Assembly (NCBI RefSeq): GCF_039519235.1
Contig: NZ_CP154351.1
Span: forward strand, 2,542,001 to 2,606,000
Length of the DNA: 64,000 bases
DNA from: Micrococcus sp. 2A
GTDB lineage: Bacteria; Actinomycetota; Actinomycetes; Actinomycetales; Micrococcaceae
Direction of reading: 5' to 3'
Both the position numbers and the translations under genes were made by a program. Positions 52,002-60,820 of this stretch are shown here, in pieces. The notes beneath the pieces are model-generated. The model saw only the letters and a list, made by a program, of their open reading frames with translations, did no database searches and had not been told where the DNA came from. The stretch's first letter is position 1. Each line of letters begins with the position of its first letter.

Positions 52002-53281
52002 GCGCACCCGGCCGCCACGACGGCGACGCGCCCCTCGCGGAGCCCACCCGGGCCCCACGCGGCCGGCGGCGCACCCGCGAGTCCTTCCGCCTGGGCGAGG
52101 TGGAGGTGCGCCCCGGGCACCGCCGCGAGGTCTCCCTGCCGATCTCCCGCCTGGTCACCGGCGCCGAGGTCACCCTTCCCGTGCACGTGCTCCACGGCCG
52201 GCACGACGGCCCCACGGTGTGGGTGTCCGCCGCGATCCACGGGGACGAGGTGGTGGGCATCGAGGTCATCCGCCGCGTGCTGCAGCGCCTCTCCCCCGGC
52301 CGGATGCGCGGCACGCTGCTGGCCGTGCCGATCGTCAACGTGCTGGGCGTGATGGCCGGGGACCGCTACCTCCCGGACCGCCGGGACCTGAACCGCTCCT
52401 TCCCCGGCGCGGCCCGCGGCTCGCTCGCGGCCCGGATCGCTCACCTGATGATGACGCAGATCATCAGCCGCTGCGAGGTGGGGATCGACCTGCACACCGG
52501 CGCCGACCGCCGCTCCAACCTCCCGCAGATCCGCTGCGACCTGGAGGACCGGCGCACCCGGGAGCTCGCCGAGGCATTCGGTGCGCCCGTGCTCTTCCAC
52601 GCCAAGCTGCGCGACGGCTCGCTGCGCGCCGCCGCCCGGGAGACCGGCGCGCGCGTGCTCCTCTACGAGGCCGGCGAGGGCTGGCGCTTCGACGAGTACG
52701 CGATCGCCCCCGGCGTGGACGGCGTGCTGCGCGTGCTCACCGCGCTCGGCATGGTCGACGGCGGAGACGTGGGCGTGGCCCTGCCCCCGGCGTCGGCCGA
52801 GGACGCGGCCCAGGCGGCCGACGTCGTGGTGCCTCTCGGCGACGCCACCACCGACGTCCCCGAGGCCCTCGACGCGATGGGCGAAGACGCGGAGATCGTG
52901 CACGCCAGCGTCGTGGACGGCGAGCAGGACGCGCCCCTGACCGTGTGGCACTCCAGCTGGGTGCGGGCCCGCGCCGACGGCCTGCTGCACCTCGAGGTCA
53001 CCCTGGGCCAGCAGGTGCGGGCCGGGGAGAGCATCGGCGCGCTCTACAACTCGTTCGGCCGGCGGCTCTCGGACGTGAAGGCGGAGCTGTCCGGCGTGGT
53101 GATCGGCCGCACCGAGGCCCCGCTCGTGCACCGCGGGGACGCGCTGGTGCACATCGGCGAGCTCGGCGGCCGGCCCGGCTCCACGTTCCCCACCCCCGAC
53201 GGCGGCCGGCGCCTCCCCCCGCGCGTCGCCGAGGGCGACCCGGAGGCCGCACGGCGCTCCGCCGAGGACGACGAGGGCTGA
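51998..53281 (+). CDS. Succinylglutamate desuccinylase/aspartoacylase family protein
   Basis: A 427-residue zinc enzyme. VSAAIHGDEVVGIEVIRRVL has the H..E zinc pair, DRRDLNRSFPG and GIDLHTGADRR the Arg/Asn and the third ligand, and EAGEGWRFDEYAI the catalytic Glu region; the C-terminal beta domain holds LHLEVTLGQQVRAGESIGAL. An acidic ~60-residue insert (DATTDVPEALDAMGEDAEIV) is unusual. It starts at a GTG overlapping the RimB stop. In this neighbourhood it may trim amide-linked acidic residues, which is inference. Confidence 0.88.
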   Translation: MSAPGRHDGDAPLAEPTRAPRGRRRTRESFRLGEVEVRPGHRREVSLPISRLVTGAEVTLPVHVLHGRHDGPTVWVSAAIHGDEVVGIEVIRRVLQRLSPGRMRGTLLAVPIVNVLGVMAGDRYLPDRRDLNRSFPGAARGSLAARIAHLMMTQIISRCEVGIDLHTGADRRSNLPQIRCDLEDRRTRELAEAFGAPVLFHAKLRDGSLRAAARETGARVLLYEAGEGWRFDEYAIAPGVDGVLRVLTALGMVDGGDVGVALPPASAEDAAQAADVVVPLGDATTDVPEALDAMGEDAEIVHASVVDGEQDAPLTVWHSSWVRARADGLLHLEVTLGQQVRAGESIGALYNSFGRRLSDVKAELSGVVIGRTEAPLVHRGDALVHIGELGGRPGSTFPTPDGGRRLPPRVAEGDPEAARRSAEDDEG

Positions 53282-53323
53282 CACCGTCCGGAGGTGCGGG
53301 CGTCTCGTCAGGATGGGGGGGGA

Positions 53324-53389
53324 CGACGACGCCCCGGCCTGCTCGAGCGAGCGGACCGGGGCGGCGTCGGGGTGATCGGCGAGCCGATC
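53324..53389 (-). terminator. Terminator region downstream of rplI
   Basis: CCCCGG (53332-53337) pairs with CCGGGG (53356-53361), extended outward by GACG/CGTC with a bulge, and a second hairpin GATCGGC/GCCGATC lies at 53374-53389. They separate rplI from the convergent aspartoacylase gene. Confidence 0.6.
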
Positions 53390-53405
53390 GGTCAGAAGCG
53401 GATGA

Positions 53406-53870
53406 TCACTTCTTGGAGGCCTTGGCGGCGACGACCTGCAGGTCGATCACGGCCACGACGTCCTCGTGCAGGCGCACGTGGGCCTGGTGGGTGCCCACGG
53501 ACTTGATGTGGGCCGGCAGGGTCACGGTGCGCTTGTCGATGGAGCCGAGGCCGGCGGCCTCGACGGCCTCGGCCACGTCCGCGGCCTGGACGGCGCCGAA
53601 CAGGCGGCCGCCCTCACCGGCGGTGCGCTCGAGCTTCACCGTGGCGCCCTGGAGCTTGGCGGCCAGGGCCTGCGCGTCCTCCAGGTTGGCCACGGCGCGC
53701 GCGGCGCGGGCGTTCTGCATGGACTCGACCTGCTTCTCCCCGCCCTTGGACCACACGGTGGCGACACCGCGCGGGAGCAGGTAGTTGCGGGCGTACCCGT
53801 TCTTGACCTCGACCACGTCACCGGAGGCGCCGAGACCGGCGACCTCCTGGGTCAGGATGAGCTTTGCCAT
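53406..53870 (-). CDS. rplI: Ribosomal protein bL9
   Basis: A 154-residue ribosomal protein: [20 protein letters not shown], then [16 protein letters not shown] is the L9 signature that binds 23S rRNA domain V; the second half is the C-terminal domain ending VVAAKASKK. Slightly longer than the usual ~149. GGAAG before the ATG. Last gene of the rpsF-ssb-rpsR-rplI cluster. Confidence 0.97.
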   Translation of the reverse strand: MAKLILTQEVAGLGASGDVVEVKNGYARNYLLPRGVATVWSKGGEKQVESMQNARAARAVANLEDAQALAAKLQGATVKLERTAGEGGRLFGAVQAADVAEAVEAAGLGSIDKRTVTLPAHIKSVGTHQAHVRLHEDVVAVIDLQVVAAKASKK

Positions 53871-53892
53871 CTGTCTTCCTTCCTCTGCTCGA

Positions 53893-54132
53893 TCAGCCGC
53901 GGCCAGCGCCGGCGTAGGGCAGCAGGGCCACCTCACGGGCGTTCTTGACGGCCTGGGCGATCTTGCGCTGCTCCTGGACGGTCACGCCGGTCACGCGGCG
54001 AGCGCGGATCTTCCCGCGGTCCGAGATGAACTTGCGCAGCAGGGCCACGTCCTTGTAGTCGATCTCCGTGATCTTGGCGGCCTTGAGCGGGTTGGACTTG
54101 GGTTTGGGCTTGCGGAGTTCAGCCTTCGCCAT
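53893..54132 (-). CDS. rpsR: Ribosomal protein bS18
   Basis: A 79-residue basic protein: [20 protein letters not shown] and [20 protein letters not shown] are the S18 consensus, ending [14 protein letters not shown]. It pairs with S6 in the small subunit platform. The start MAKAEL (54132) is preferred over the MRSTT five codons upstream. rplI begins 22 bases after its stop. No zinc Cys is present (C- form). Confidence 0.97.
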   Translation of the reverse strand: MAKAELRKPKPKSNPLKAAKITEIDYKDVALLRKFISDRGKIRARRVTGVTVQEQRKIAQAVKNAREVALLPYAGAGRG

Positions 54133-54338
54133 CGTGGTGCTCCTCAATGTTCTCTGGAGCCCGCAGAACGGTTCTGCGGGATGGGATCACGCGGCGACCC
54201 GGAGGGGCCGCTGCCGCGTGAGAGGCGCCCCGGCGGTGCCGGGGTGCTCGGGGTGGTCCGCCGGGGGGGCGGGCCTCCGGGCGCCGTGCGCCCGGACGGA
54301 AGTCGTCTCGGTGTCCTTCGGTCCCGTGGCGGGACGGC

Positions 54339-54965
54339 TCAGAACGGAGGCTCGTTGGAGGAGGGGGTGTCCCATCCTCCGCCGCCGCCGCTGCCGGCCC
54401 AGGGGTCCTGCGGAGCAGCGTTGGCGCCGCCCTGCTGACCGCCCCAGCCGCCGCCCTGCTGACCGCCGCTCTGCTGACCGCCGCCGAAGCCGCCGTCGTT
54501 GGAGCCGCCGCCGGCGTTGCCGCCGAAGCCGGAGCCGCCCTGCTGGGGACCGCCGAAGCCGCCGCCCTGCTGGCCGCCGCCGAACCCACCGCCGCCGCCG
54601 CGCTGAGAGCGCGTGACCTTGGCCGTGGCGTACTTCAACGAGGGGCCGATCTCGTCCACGTCCAGCTCGTAGCTGGTGCGCTTGTTGCCCTCGCGGTCGT
54701 CGTACGTGCGCGCCTTGAGGCGGCCCTGGGCGACCACGCGAGTGCCCTTGGTGAGGGTCTCGGCCACGTTCTCGGCGGCCTCACGCCAGATCGACGCGCG
54801 GAGGAACAGGGTCTCCCCGTCCTTCCACTCGTTGGTCTGACGGTCGAACGTGCGCGGGGTGGACGCGATCGTGAAGTTCGCGACCGCCGCACCGTTCGGG
54901 GTGAAGCGCAGCTCGGGGTCGGCGGTGAGGTTGCCGACCACGGTGATGACGGTTTCTCCGGCCAT
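54339..54965 (-). CDS. ssb: Single-stranded DNA-binding protein
   Basis: A 208-residue SSB. The N-terminal ~110 residues are the OB fold ([20 protein letters not shown], then [20 protein letters not shown], and [20 protein letters not shown]). A Gly/Gln/Asn-rich linker of about 80 residues with [10 protein letters not shown] repeats follows, ending in the conserved tip EPPF that recruits partner proteins. AGGAG precedes the ATG at 54965. The 206-base gap to rpsR holds no other gene. Confidence 0.96.
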   Translation of the reverse strand: MAGETVITVVGNLTADPELRFTPNGAAVANFTIASTPRTFDRQTNEWKDGETLFLRASIWREAAENVAETLTKGTRVVAQGRLKARTYDDREGNKRTSYELDVDEIGPSLKYATAKVTRSQRGGGGGFGGGQQGGGFGGPQQGGSGFGGNAGGGSNDGGFGGGQQSGGQQGGGWGGQQGGANAAPQDPWAGSGGGGGWDTPSSNEPPF

Positions 54966-55023
54966 GGTCACTCCTGGTGTTCGCGGGAACGGGCGGGTGG
55001 TCAGGACACCCGGACGAACGAGG

Positions 55024-55329
55024 TCACTCGGCGGTGACCTTCTGCTCCTCGGGACGGATGATCTTGGTGCGCAGGATCGTCTCGTTGATGTTCAGAAGAC
55101 GGTCCAGCTCCTGGGTGGCGGCCGGCTCCGAGTGGAAGTTGACGACCACGTAGATGGCCTCGGACTTCTTCTGGATCTCGTAGGCGGTCTTGCGACGGCC
55201 CCACACATCGACATTGTCGATGGTGCCGCCAGCGTTGGTGACGACCTCAAGGTACTTCTTGAGGGTCGGCTCCACGGTGCGCTCGTCGACCTCAGGGTCG
55301 ATCAGCACCATCAGCTCATAAGCACGCAT
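55024..55329 (-). CDS. rpsF: Ribosomal protein bS6
   Basis: A 101-residue S6: [20 protein letters not shown], then [20 protein letters not shown] and [16 protein letters not shown] at the end. The C terminus is acidic but has no long Glu tail; in E. coli it is where RimK adds glutamates, notable because a RimK-like gene lies 4 kb away. GGAGGTGGG upstream. First gene of the ribosomal cluster. Confidence 0.97.
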   Translation of the reverse strand: MRAYELMVLIDPEVDERTVEPTLKKYLEVVTNAGGTIDNVDVWGRRKTAYEIQKKSEAIYVVVNFHSEPAATQELDRLLNINETILRTKIIRPEEQKVTAE

Positions 55330-55453
55330 GCGAACCCACCTCCTCTGGGCTTGCGGCCACGGTCTCTCCGTGGCAGGAGGTTCTGTGCTTGTCCCCGCGT
55401 GGGTGTCCGCGCTCTTCGGCGGCACGCAGGGAACCAATCGAGTCTAGCAGGTG

Positions 55454-55603
55454 CCGGGCACCGATCAGCCGGGGACCAATCAGCCGGGGACCAATCAGCC
55501 GGGGGCCGATCCGCCGGGCACCAATCAGCCGGGCACCAATCCGCCGGGGACCGATCAGCCGGGCACCAATCAACTGGGGGCCGATCAACTGGGGGCCGAT
55601 CAG
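55454..55603. repeat. Ten tandem 15-bp repeats
   Basis: Ten contiguous 15-base units of the form CCGGG(C/G)(A/G)CC(A/G)AT(C)AG with a few variants (the last two begin CTGGG). They join without a gap to the palindrome at 55601-55661. They lie in the rpsF upstream region; 55330-55735 has no gene. Confidence 0.9.
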
Positions 55604-55661
55604 CTGGGCGCAGTACTGCCAGGTAACGCCGGGGGTTACTTGGCAGTACTGCGCCCAGCTG
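55601..55661. repeat. Conserved palindrome family, copy A
   Basis: Arms 55601-55627 and 55635-55661 match with one mismatch. The core CGCAGTACTGCC is shared with copies B and C. It is downstream of the DUF559 gene. Confidence 0.9.
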
Positions 55662-55735
55662 ATGGGTGCTCCGCTCATGACTGCCCCGCACCTGACGACA
55701 GCGCTCCGACCGCGCCCATCTCATGCCTCTCCTGC

Positions 55736-56701
55736 TCATGCGTGGCCCCGCTGCCGAAGAAGCCGGGCCACCCGCTCCACGAAGCGCGGCCACTCCGCGA
55801 GGCCGAAGACCTCCTTGTCCACCCGCAGCACCTCGACGCCCGCATCCCGCAGCTCCTCGTCGCGGCGCATGTCCCGCCGGTACTGCGCGGCGTGGGTGAA
55901 GTGATGCTCCCCCTCGTACTGGATCGCCAGGCGAGCGCGCTCGTAGAACAGGTCCACCGACGTGGACTGCAGGACCCGCCCCAGGGCGTCGCGCAGGAGC
56001 ACCACCGGGGGATTCACCTCAGGCTCCGGCAGCCCTGCCTCGACGAGACGGAGCCGCAGTCGCGTCTCCTGCGGGGAGTCCGACCCCTCCCGGACCCGCT
56101 CGAGCACCTCTCCCATCACGCTCCACCGGCGCAGGCCGCGCCACTCCTCCGCGCCCTGCCACATCGCCGTGCGACTCGCCAGCGGGTGCCTCCATCCCCT
56201 CGGCAGGCTGCCGCGGGGGCCGTCGGCCCGGCGCAGGAGCGAGTCCCCGGCCACCACCAGGTCCTCCACGGGCAGACCGCTCGCGGTGAGATCGGCCCAC
56301 GTGCGGACCGGACTCGTCACGGAGTAGGCGTCGTCGTCCTGCCCCAGCGTGATGACATGCCGCTCCGGGTCCAGGCGCAGCCGGTGGCCGTGCGCGCCCT
56401 TCACCCGCGGCTGGGCTCCGGGCCGCACGCGTGAGAGGTGCGGCCGCACCTGGCCGCCATGAGGGAGCCAGATCCCCCACACGGCGGCAGCGGTGTTGTG
56501 ACTGAGGACCAGGCTGCGGTCGCGCCGAGCATGCGCGATCGCGGTCTGCAGGGGGTCCGGTGGGGATCCCCGACGACGGCGCAGCCCGCGGCCGGCGGCC
56601 TCCAGGTCGCTCCGGCGCGCTCGGCTCGTCGTCAGACCTGCCGTCACCGCGCGGTCGACGGGGAACACGGACTCGGGCAGGGCGTCGAGAGGATCACTCA
56701 C
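55736..56701 (-). CDS. DUF559/Vsr-like endonuclease domain protein
   Basis: A 321-residue protein from the GTG at 56701. The C-terminal 100 residues carry DLFYERARLAIQYEGEHHFT, then YRRDMRRDEELRDAGVEVLR and VDKEVFG, a DUF559/very-short-patch-repair-like nuclease fold. The N-terminal part (LTTSRARRSDLEAAGRGLRR, SHNTAAAVWGIWLP) resembles the AbiEi-type winged helix of many actinobacterial endonuclease-domain proteins. The in-frame upstream extension (to 56980) was rejected because it runs through the 12-bp repeats and copy B of the palindrome. Function unknown. Confidence 0.78.
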   Translation of the reverse strand: MSDPLDALPESVFPVDRAVTAGLTTSRARRSDLEAAGRGLRRRRGSPPDPLQTAIAHARRDRSLVLSHNTAAAVWGIWLPHGGQVRPHLSRVRPGAQPRVKGAHGHRLRLDPERHVITLGQDDDAYSVTSPVRTWADLTASGLPVEDLVVAGDSLLRRADGPRGSLPRGWRHPLASRTAMWQGAEEWRGLRRWSVMGEVLERVREGSDSPQETRLRLRLVEAGLPEPEVNPPVVLLRDALGRVLQSTSVDLFYERARLAIQYEGEHHFTHAAQYRRDMRRDEELRDAGVEVLRVDKEVFGLAEWPRFVERVARLLRQRGHA

Positions 56702-56888
56702 TCCCGCAGTGAAGCGCGGCGCAGCGCCTCGCCGGCATGCCCGCGGCCCATCTGTGCACAGGAATCCGGCCCGCGGAGCCGGTGCAGGAGCCGACGTCGA
56801 GGGCTCCAGGTCTCCCCACCGGCAGATCGGATGGCGGGATGCTCCGCCGAACGGACCGCCGAAGGGACCGCCGTACAGGTCGATGGAC

Positions 56889-56936
56889 GGGTGGCCGTAC
56901 GGGTGGCCGTACGGGTGGCCGTACGGGTGGCTGGAC
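56889..56936. repeat. Four 12-bp tandem repeats
   Basis: GGGTGGCCGTAC is repeated three times and then GGGTGGCTGGAC, upstream of the DUF559 start. It is a microsatellite-like array. Confidence 0.9.
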
Positions 56937-56959
56937 GCACCGCCGGCCAGCCGCCCACT

Positions 56960-57017
56960 AGCTGGGCGCAGTACTGCCAAGCAACGCCGGGGTTACCTGG
57001 CAGTACTGCGCCCAGCT
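56960..57017. repeat. Conserved palindrome family, copy B
   Basis: Arms of 26 bases (56960-56985 and 56992-57017) match with two differences that keep G-U or A-C style pairing. It lies 176 bases past the M18 aminopeptidase stop. Confidence 0.9.
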
Positions 57018-57024
57018 GATGCCG

Positions 57025-57195
57025 CGCCGCGCTCACCTCGCCCGGACCACGCCGGCTCGCGCCCCGCCTCCCGCGCTCACCTCGCCCGGACCACGCCGGC
57101 TCGCGCCCCGCCTCCCGCTCACACCCCGCCCCAGGACTCCGTACCCGCCTCCCGCTCACACCCCGCCCCAGGACTCCGGGCCCGCCTCCCGCTCA
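57025..57195. repeat. Two kinds of 3'-end tandem repeats
   Basis: A unit of about 44 bases (with CTCACCTCGCCCGGACC) occurs twice and a unit of about 37 bases (with CTCACACCCCGCCCC) occurs 2-3 times, ending inside the last codons of the M18 aminopeptidase. Confidence 0.8.
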
Positions 57196-58623
57196 CACCC
57201 CGCGGAAGAACTCCCGCACCGCCGCGCTCAGCCACGCGGGGTCCTGCGCGCCGCACATCTCCCGGGCGGAGTGCATCGAGAGCAGGCCGATGCCCACGTC
57301 CACCGTCCGCACGCCCAGGCGCGTGGCGGAGATGGGGCCGATCGTGGAGCCGCACGGCATGTCGTTGTTCGAGACGAACGTCTGGAACGGCACGCCCGCC
57401 GCCGCGCACCAGCGCGCGAACGCGGCCTCGCCCTCGGCGTCCGTGGCGTAGCGCTGGTTCGCGTTGATCTTCAGCAGCGGGCCGGCGTTGACGCGCGGGT
57501 GGTTCACGGGATCGTGGCGCTCGGCGTAGTTGGGGTGGACGAGGTGCCCCGCGTCCGCGGAGAGCAGCCACGAGCCCGCCCGCGAGCGCGCCCTCCCCTG
57601 GCCGCTCACGCCGAGCGCGTCCAGCACGCGGTCCATGACCTCCTCGAGCAGCGGCCCGCCCGCACCGGTGCGCGTGGCCGAGCCCACCTCCTCGTGGTCG
57701 AAGGCCGCCAGCACCGGCACGACGACGCCGCCCGCACCCCCGGCGCCCTCCTCGCCTGAACCGGGGGCCAGGGCCTCCATGGCCGCCAGCCCGGCGTGCA
57801 CCGAGGAGAGGTTGTCGAGGCGGCCGGAGGCGAAGAACTCGCCGTTGGCGCCGAACGCCCCCGGGGCCTGTGCGTCCGCGACCACCACGTCCACGCCGCG
57901 CACCTCCGCCACGTCCACGCCCGCCTGGGCCGCGAGCAGCTCGATCACGTTGCCGCCGAGCTGCACGGACGCGGTGTCCCCACCGGCGGCCGAGCCCACG
58001 GCCGCGACGATGGGCTGCGTGTGGCGCTGGCGCTGGAGGGCCAGGCCGTCCGAGTTCACGTCGCGGTCCAGGTGGACGGCCAGCTGGGGGATGCGGCCCA
58101 CGGGCCCGGTGGTGGCCAGCACCTGGGTGCCGTCCGCGAGCACGAGCCGGCCGGCGAAGCGCAGCTCCCGGTCCAGCCACGAGTTCAGCAGCGGCCCGCC
58201 GTACACCTCGACACCGGCCTGGACCCAGCCGTCAGCCGTCACGCTCATGTGCTGCGGCTTGAGCTTGAAGCCGGGGGAGTCGGTGTGGGCGCCGAGCACG
58301 CGGAACGTCGGAACGCCGCCCACGCCCCGGCCCGCACGTCCAGCCGCACTCCCGTCCGCACGTCCAGCCGCACTCCTGTCCACACTCCCGTCCGCGCCCT
58401 CCGGCACGATCCAGGCGATCACGGCGCCGTCACGCACCACCACGTACCCGCCGGGGGCGGCCGGGAAGTCGGCGGCCTCGTCCAGGCGGGTGAAGCCCGC
58501 GGCCTCGAGCCGGCGGGCGGTCTCGGCGGCGGCGTGGAAGCTGGAGGGGGAGGCCTGCACGAACGCGGCCAGGTCCTGCAGGTGGGCGGAGAGCGCGGGG
58601 GTGTCCGGGGTCACGGTGGTCAT
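57193..58623 (-). CDS. M18 family aminopeptidase
   Basis: A 476-residue zinc aminopeptidase. LGAHTDSPGFKLKP is the first zinc His motif, GGPLLNSWLDRELRFAGRL, DNLSSVHAGLAAMEAL, FDHEEVGSATRTGAGGPLLE and SADAGHLVHPNYAERHDP follow, and MHSAREMCG contains the last His. It removes N-terminal residues (usually acidic) from peptides in the cytoplasm. A repetitive insert (SAAGRADGSAAGRAG) lies near 90. It starts at the ATG at 58623; the frame upstream is antisense to other genes. Confidence 0.93.
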   Translation of the reverse strand: MTTVTPDTPALSAHLQDLAAFVQASPSSFHAAAETARRLEAAGFTRLDEAADFPAAPGGYVVVRDGAVIAWIVPEGADGSVDRSAAGRADGSAAGRAGRGVGGVPTFRVLGAHTDSPGFKLKPQHMSVTADGWVQAGVEVYGGPLLNSWLDRELRFAGRLVLADGTQVLATTGPVGRIPQLAVHLDRDVNSDGLALQRQRHTQPIVAAVGSAAGGDTASVQLGGNVIELLAAQAGVDVAEVRGVDVVVADAQAPGAFGANGEFFASGRLDNLSSVHAGLAAMEALAPGSGEEGAGGAGGVVVPVLAAFDHEEVGSATRTGAGGPLLEEVMDRVLDALGVSGQGRARSRAGSWLLSADAGHLVHPNYAERHDPVNHPRVNAGPLLKINANQRYATDAEGEAAFARWCAAAGVPFQTFVSNNDMPCGSTIGPISATRLGVRTVDVGIGLLSMHSAREMCGAQDPAWLSAAVREFFRGV

Positions 58624-58812
58624 GTCCCGACCGTACCGCGCACCCCGGACGCGGCACGCGCACCGGGCACCTGCCTGCACCTGACGGCCGGCGGCCCGCG
58701 GCCCGCGGCCCGGCACCCCGCGCCCGGCATCCCACGTCCGCGCCACGCCCACGCCCGCGCCCCGCCCCCGTAGCCTGGGCGCGTCGCCGTCGTCGAGCGA
58801 GGAGGAGACGCC

Positions 58813-59142
58813 GTGGAGATCCTGACCGCCATGGCCGTGGGGGTGTTCCTCATGGTGGCCTGGACCGTGGGCGGCTGGCTGATCGTTCGCATGGGCTTCG
58901 CCCGGGACAGGGACGGCGCCCCACACCGCACCCCCGGCGCCCCCGCCGTGGACCCCGGCACCGACCCCAACGCGGCCTGGCGGGCGCAGATGAAGGCCGC
59001 GACCGCCGCCTCGGGCGCCGTGTGCGCGTGCCCTCAGCCGGCCGGAGCCGCCGACGGCCGCGGCGCGGGTGCCGGCGTCACCGGCGCCGACGTCGTCGAG
59101 CCCTCCCCCGACTGCCCGATCCACCGCTGGGACTTCGCCTGA
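58813..59142 (+). CDS. Small membrane-anchored hypothetical protein
   Basis: A 109-residue protein starting at GTG 58813: one N-terminal membrane helix (MAVGVFLMVAWTVGGWLIVR) followed by a Pro/Ala-rich tail with CACPQPA and SPDCPIHRWDF, four Cys in two pairs that could bind metal. Not recognised. Its last 109 bases overlap the end of the GT87 gene on the other strand. GAGGAGGAGA precedes the start. Confidence 0.6.
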   Translation: MEILTAMAVGVFLMVAWTVGGWLIVRMGFARDRDGAPHRTPGAPAVDPGTDPNAAWRAQMKAATAASGAVCACPQPAGAADGRGAGAGVTGADVVEPSPDCPIHRWDFA

Positions 59143-60644
59143 CCGGAGCCGACCGCGCCGGGTGTCCCGAACGCGCCGGCGAGCGGGTCGGCGTCGGGAC
59201 CGGCGCCCTCGGACTGCTTCACCAGGTCCTCCTCCGGGTGCAGGATCTCCCGCACCACGCGGGCGCAGAGCCAGAGGACGGCGAGCATGTGGGCGAGGAT
59301 CGCGGCCACGTACACGGAGTCGTCCATGGAGTGCTGCGGCATGGAGCCGGCGGCGGTCTTGGCCAGGTACATCCACACGGCGAAGAAGTGCAGGGCCTCC
59401 ACGGTCTGCCACACCCAGAAGTCCCTCCAGCGCGGCAGGGCCAGCGCCATGAGCGGGATCAGCCAGATCACGAACTGCGGCGAGTACACCTTGTTCGTCA
59501 GCACGAACGCGGCCACCACGAGGAACGTCAGCTGCCCCAGGCGCGGGGTGTGCCGCGCGCGCACGCCGAGCACGAAGATCGCTGCGCAGCACACCGCGAA
59601 CGTCCCGTAGGCCAACAGGGAGAGGGAGTCCGCCGGCACCCTCCCCCACCCGGCCTGGACGGCGACGACGTCCCACGCGTGCCACACGCTCGACAGGCCG
59701 GGGCCGCGCTCGCCGGAGAAGGTGAAGAACACGGACCACGCGTCGAAGTTGGCCACCATGAGGGGCACGTTGACGGCGGTCCACGCGAGCAGGGTGCCCG
59801 CCGTCGCCGTGAGGAACGGCGCCCAGCGGCGCGAGCGCACGGCCAGGATCAGCAGCGGCCCGAGGATGAGCAGCGGGTAGAGCTTCGTGGCGGCGCCGAG
59901 ACCGAACAGCACACCCGCCCAGCCGGGCCGCCCGCGGGAGAACACCCACATGCCCCACGCCATCAGCGCCACGGCCCACAGGTCCCAGTTGATGGTGCCG
60001 GCCAGGATGATCCCGGGGGCCACGGCCACCATGAGCCCGTCCGTCCAGCGGCGGCCCGCGGTGCGCACGGTCAGCACGGCGACGGCGGCCCACAGCCCCG
60101 TGACGAACAGCAGGTTCACGATCCAGAACACGAGCGTGCCCTGCTCGGCGCCGAACGGGAGCCCCTGCGTGATCTGCGCGGTCACCGATCCCACGAGGGA
60201 CATCAGCACGGGGTACTCGAAGGTGGACCCGGCCGCGAACGGCGCCCACGCGTTCTCCGCGAACCCCCGCCCGCCGTACAGCGCCGCCCAGTCCGAGTAG
60301 CACCCGGCGTAGTACACGTTGGGCGCGCCCCAGCCGTTCAGCAGGCACGGCGCCTTCTGCAGAAGGCTCACGACGGCGGCCAGCGCCACCAGCAGCCCGG
60401 CGAGGGCCGCGGGCGAGGCCCAGGATCCGGTCCCCCGGCCGGGGCCGTTCGCGGCCAGGCCCCCGGGGAGGGCGAACCGGCCCGCCCCGCGCCCGATGCG
60501 CGCCGCCGAGGCCGCCGCGTGTGCGCCCTCAGCGGAACGCGCGGCGGTGCCACGGCCCTGCTCGGAGGCCTCCCGGGACGGCCCGGAGAGGGCATGCGTG
60601 GGCGGCTCGTCAGGGGTGGCGGCGTGCGCCGGGGCCGGGCTCAT
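59034..60644 (-). CDS. Glycosyltransferase family 87 membrane protein
   Basis: A 536-residue protein with about ten membrane segments after a ~75-residue polar N terminus. APCLLNGWGAPNVYYAGCYS, then FEYPVLMSLVGSV, TINWDLWAVALMAWG and NKVYSPQFVIWLIPL fit the GT87 (DUF2029) polyprenyl-linked mannosyltransferases of actinobacterial envelope polysaccharides, with the FEYP Glu as expected. The C-terminal tail (EILHPEEDL onward) is Pro/Ala-rich. ATG at 60644. It overlaps the small gene on the plus strand. Confidence 0.88.
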   Translation of the reverse strand: MSPAPAHAATPDEPPTHALSGPSREASEQGRGTAARSAEGAHAAASAARIGRGAGRFALPGGLAANGPGRGTGSWASPAALAGLLVALAAVVSLLQKAPCLLNGWGAPNVYYAGCYSDWAALYGGRGFAENAWAPFAAGSTFEYPVLMSLVGSVTAQITQGLPFGAEQGTLVFWIVNLLFVTGLWAAVAVLTVRTAGRRWTDGLMVAVAPGIILAGTINWDLWAVALMAWGMWVFSRGRPGWAGVLFGLGAATKLYPLLILGPLLILAVRSRRWAPFLTATAGTLLAWTAVNVPLMVANFDAWSVFFTFSGERGPGLSSVWHAWDVVAVQAGWGRVPADSLSLLAYGTFAVCCAAIFVLGVRARHTPRLGQLTFLVVAAFVLTNKVYSPQFVIWLIPLMALALPRWRDFWVWQTVEALHFFAVWMYLAKTAAGSMPQHSMDDSVYVAAILAHMLAVLWLCARVVREILHPEEDLVKQSEGAGPDADPLAGAFGTPGAVGSGQAKSQRWIGQSGEGSTTSAPVTPAPAPRPSAAPAG

Positions 60645-60820
60645 GCTCCCATCCTAGGAAGCGCGGAGGACACCTCGTCGCGCCCCCGTGCCCCCGTGCG
60701 TCGTAAACTGGGGGCGCTGTTCCCCCGGGACAGTGCGCCCGCGCACCGCTGCGCGGGCCCCTCGTGCGCGCCCGCCGCGCCGAGCATCCATCCCGGATCC
60801 GCTGAGGAGAGAACCTGACC

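Noticed and set aside
55454..55603. 15-bp repeat array as a CRISPR
   Set aside because: Units are directly contiguous with no spacers and no cas genes are in the window.
56702..56980. N-terminal extension of the DUF559 protein with HPYG repeats
   Set aside because: It would translate a tandem 12-bp repeat and the first arm of a palindrome that is intergenic elsewhere.
57193..60348. A 1051-codon open frame upstream of the M18 aminopeptidase
   Set aside because: It crosses the GT87 gene in another frame; the M18 family start and a normal length are reached from 58623.
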